Of a stretch of 6,680 bases of DNA, positions 6,130-6,680 are shown one piece after another. The stretch is from the NCBI GenBank assembly GCA_016203375.1, contig JACQMX010000099.1, forward strand, positions 1 to 6,680, read 5' to 3'. Under the pieces are notes generated by a model that had not been told where the DNA came from, searched no databases, and saw only the letters and a program-made list of their open reading frames with translations. The stretch is from Candidatus Woesearchaeota archaeon (lineage in GTDB: Archaea > Nanobdellota > Nanobdellia > Woesearchaeales > UBA12501). Both the position numbers and the translations under genes were made by a program. The stretch's first letter is position 1. Each line of letters starts with the position of its first letter.

Positions 6130-6680
6130 AAAAAATGTTGGAAAAACTCAAGAAGATACGCAACCTCAAACCAAGGCAAATGCTCAAACTTGCGACAGCG
6201 CAGATGCGCCTGCTTAACCTCGCAGACTTATGGTATTTTATGGAGACAAAACCATTCCATACACGCCTGCAGCTGATGAATTTCTATTCGACACTTTTTC
6301 CTCAGGTAAATACAGATACCACATATAGCGTTTACATAAATTATTTGAATGGCAAACGACTAAAAGAGATACATGGAGCGTTGAAGACAAACGAGACAAA
6401 GTATATCGAGCTCGCAGACGTCCTGGAAGGAACTGGCTGCTCAGAAGGCACGCTCTATTGGGTTATCTCCCCCCCGCTTACAGTTCGGAAAGAGGCATGG
6501 AAACTTGGCATTCGACAGTTTCATGATCGAGGCTATATTAGCTATCATTCGGATAAAGGAGGGTATTCGGTAATACATGGCATTAGTTCGTATGTCCAGC
6601 ATGGGAAAAATGCTCGTCGTCTAAAGAAGGTATATAGCCGATTAGACCAGGAACCATTCGTTACCGGAGTAATGATAGAC
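6126..6680 (+). CDS. Uncharacterised protein, second of the paralogous pair (3' end outside window)
   Basis: This frame is open from ATG 6126 to the window end (185 codons without a stop), so the 3' end is missing. It overlaps the previous stop as ATGA, with purine-rich AAAGGAAAAGG just upstream, supporting coupled translation. The N-terminus is a basic amphipathic helical stretch (1-30: LEKLKKIRNLKPRQMLKL, in part), then LADLWYFMETKPF. A beta-like segment YSVYINYLNGKRL (67-79) followed by YIELADVLEG (93-102) corresponds to residues 60-98 of the upstream protein. RQFHDRGYISY (130-140), then KGGYSVIHGI (144-153), matches that protein's QFHDFYY and AVLYTIPP region. No signal peptide or membrane helix is visible in this portion. 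Function unknown. The shared motifs suggest a paralogue that may form a heteromer with its neighbour; this is inference. Confidence 0.85.
   Translation, partial: MKKMLEKLKKIRNLKPRQMLKLATAQMRLLNLADLWYFMETKPFHTRLQLMNFYSTLFPQVNTDTTYSVYINYLNGKRLKEIHGALKTNETKYIELADVLEGTGCSEGTLYWVISPPLTVRKEAWKLGIRQFHDRGYISYHSDKGGYSVIHGISSYVQHGKNARRLKKVYSRLDQEPFVTGVMID

Noticed and set aside
5733..6179. 148-codon open frame on the - strand
   Set aside because: It lies antisense to the two unknown genes, with a Phe/Ser-rich composition typical of a shadow frame and no promoter.
1..6680. CRISPR array, insertion sequence or attachment site
   Set aside because: No regularly spaced repeats, transposase-like frame, terminal inverted repeats, or duplicated tRNA 3' end were seen.

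Overview
The window reads as archaeal chromosomal DNA. Three decamer-type TATA boxes are visible. Two of them lie 25-30 nt ahead of start codons, which fits leaderless or nearly leaderless mRNAs. One gene has a GGTGG-type Shine-Dalgarno site inside an operon. The single tRNA gene has no encoded CCA and ends in a T-tract. The lysyl-tRNA synthetase is class II, which is the less usual type in archaea but occurs in several lineages, including DPANN-like and other uncultivated groups. The lineage cannot be fixed from this window; 'uncultivated archaeon, possibly DPANN' is an inference.

Left block (23-4034, + strand): a compact three-gene operon. lysS (class II LysRS) is followed after about 29 nt by a saccharopine dehydrogenase / lysine 6-dehydrogenase family oxidoreductase. 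This overlaps by 4 nt a homoserine dehydrogenase with a C-terminal ACT-like domain. No other threonine, methionine or lysine genes are visible. The grouping suggests a unit centred on lysine and amino-acid semialdehydes rather than a standard biosynthetic operon.

Middle block (4037-5018, - strand): a class II tRNA-Leu(UAA) gene faces the homoserine dehydrogenase gene, only 8 nt from its stop codon. Upstream of the tRNA (4127-4298, no protein gene) lies a palindromic TATA box about 110 nt before the mature tRNA 5' end. Between them, 4141-4195 can fold into a stem with an inner hairpin, or into a competing hairpin that uses the same bases. This is the best candidate for an unannotated structured RNA or regulated pre-tRNA leader. 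Next comes a ferredoxin-NADP reductase-like flavoprotein gene, whose stop codon sits in a perfect 9-bp inverted repeat.

Right block (5019-6680): a divergent promoter region with one TATA box for each direction. Rightward it drives two translationally coupled genes (ATGA overlap), the second running off the window. I do not recognise either product. They share a beta-rich segment around an N-G turn and a QFHD motif followed by a Gly-Gly/aliphatic strand, so they look like tandem paralogues of one uncharacterised family. This pair is the strongest candidate for something undescribed here. I see no CRISPR, insertion sequence or obvious mobile element.
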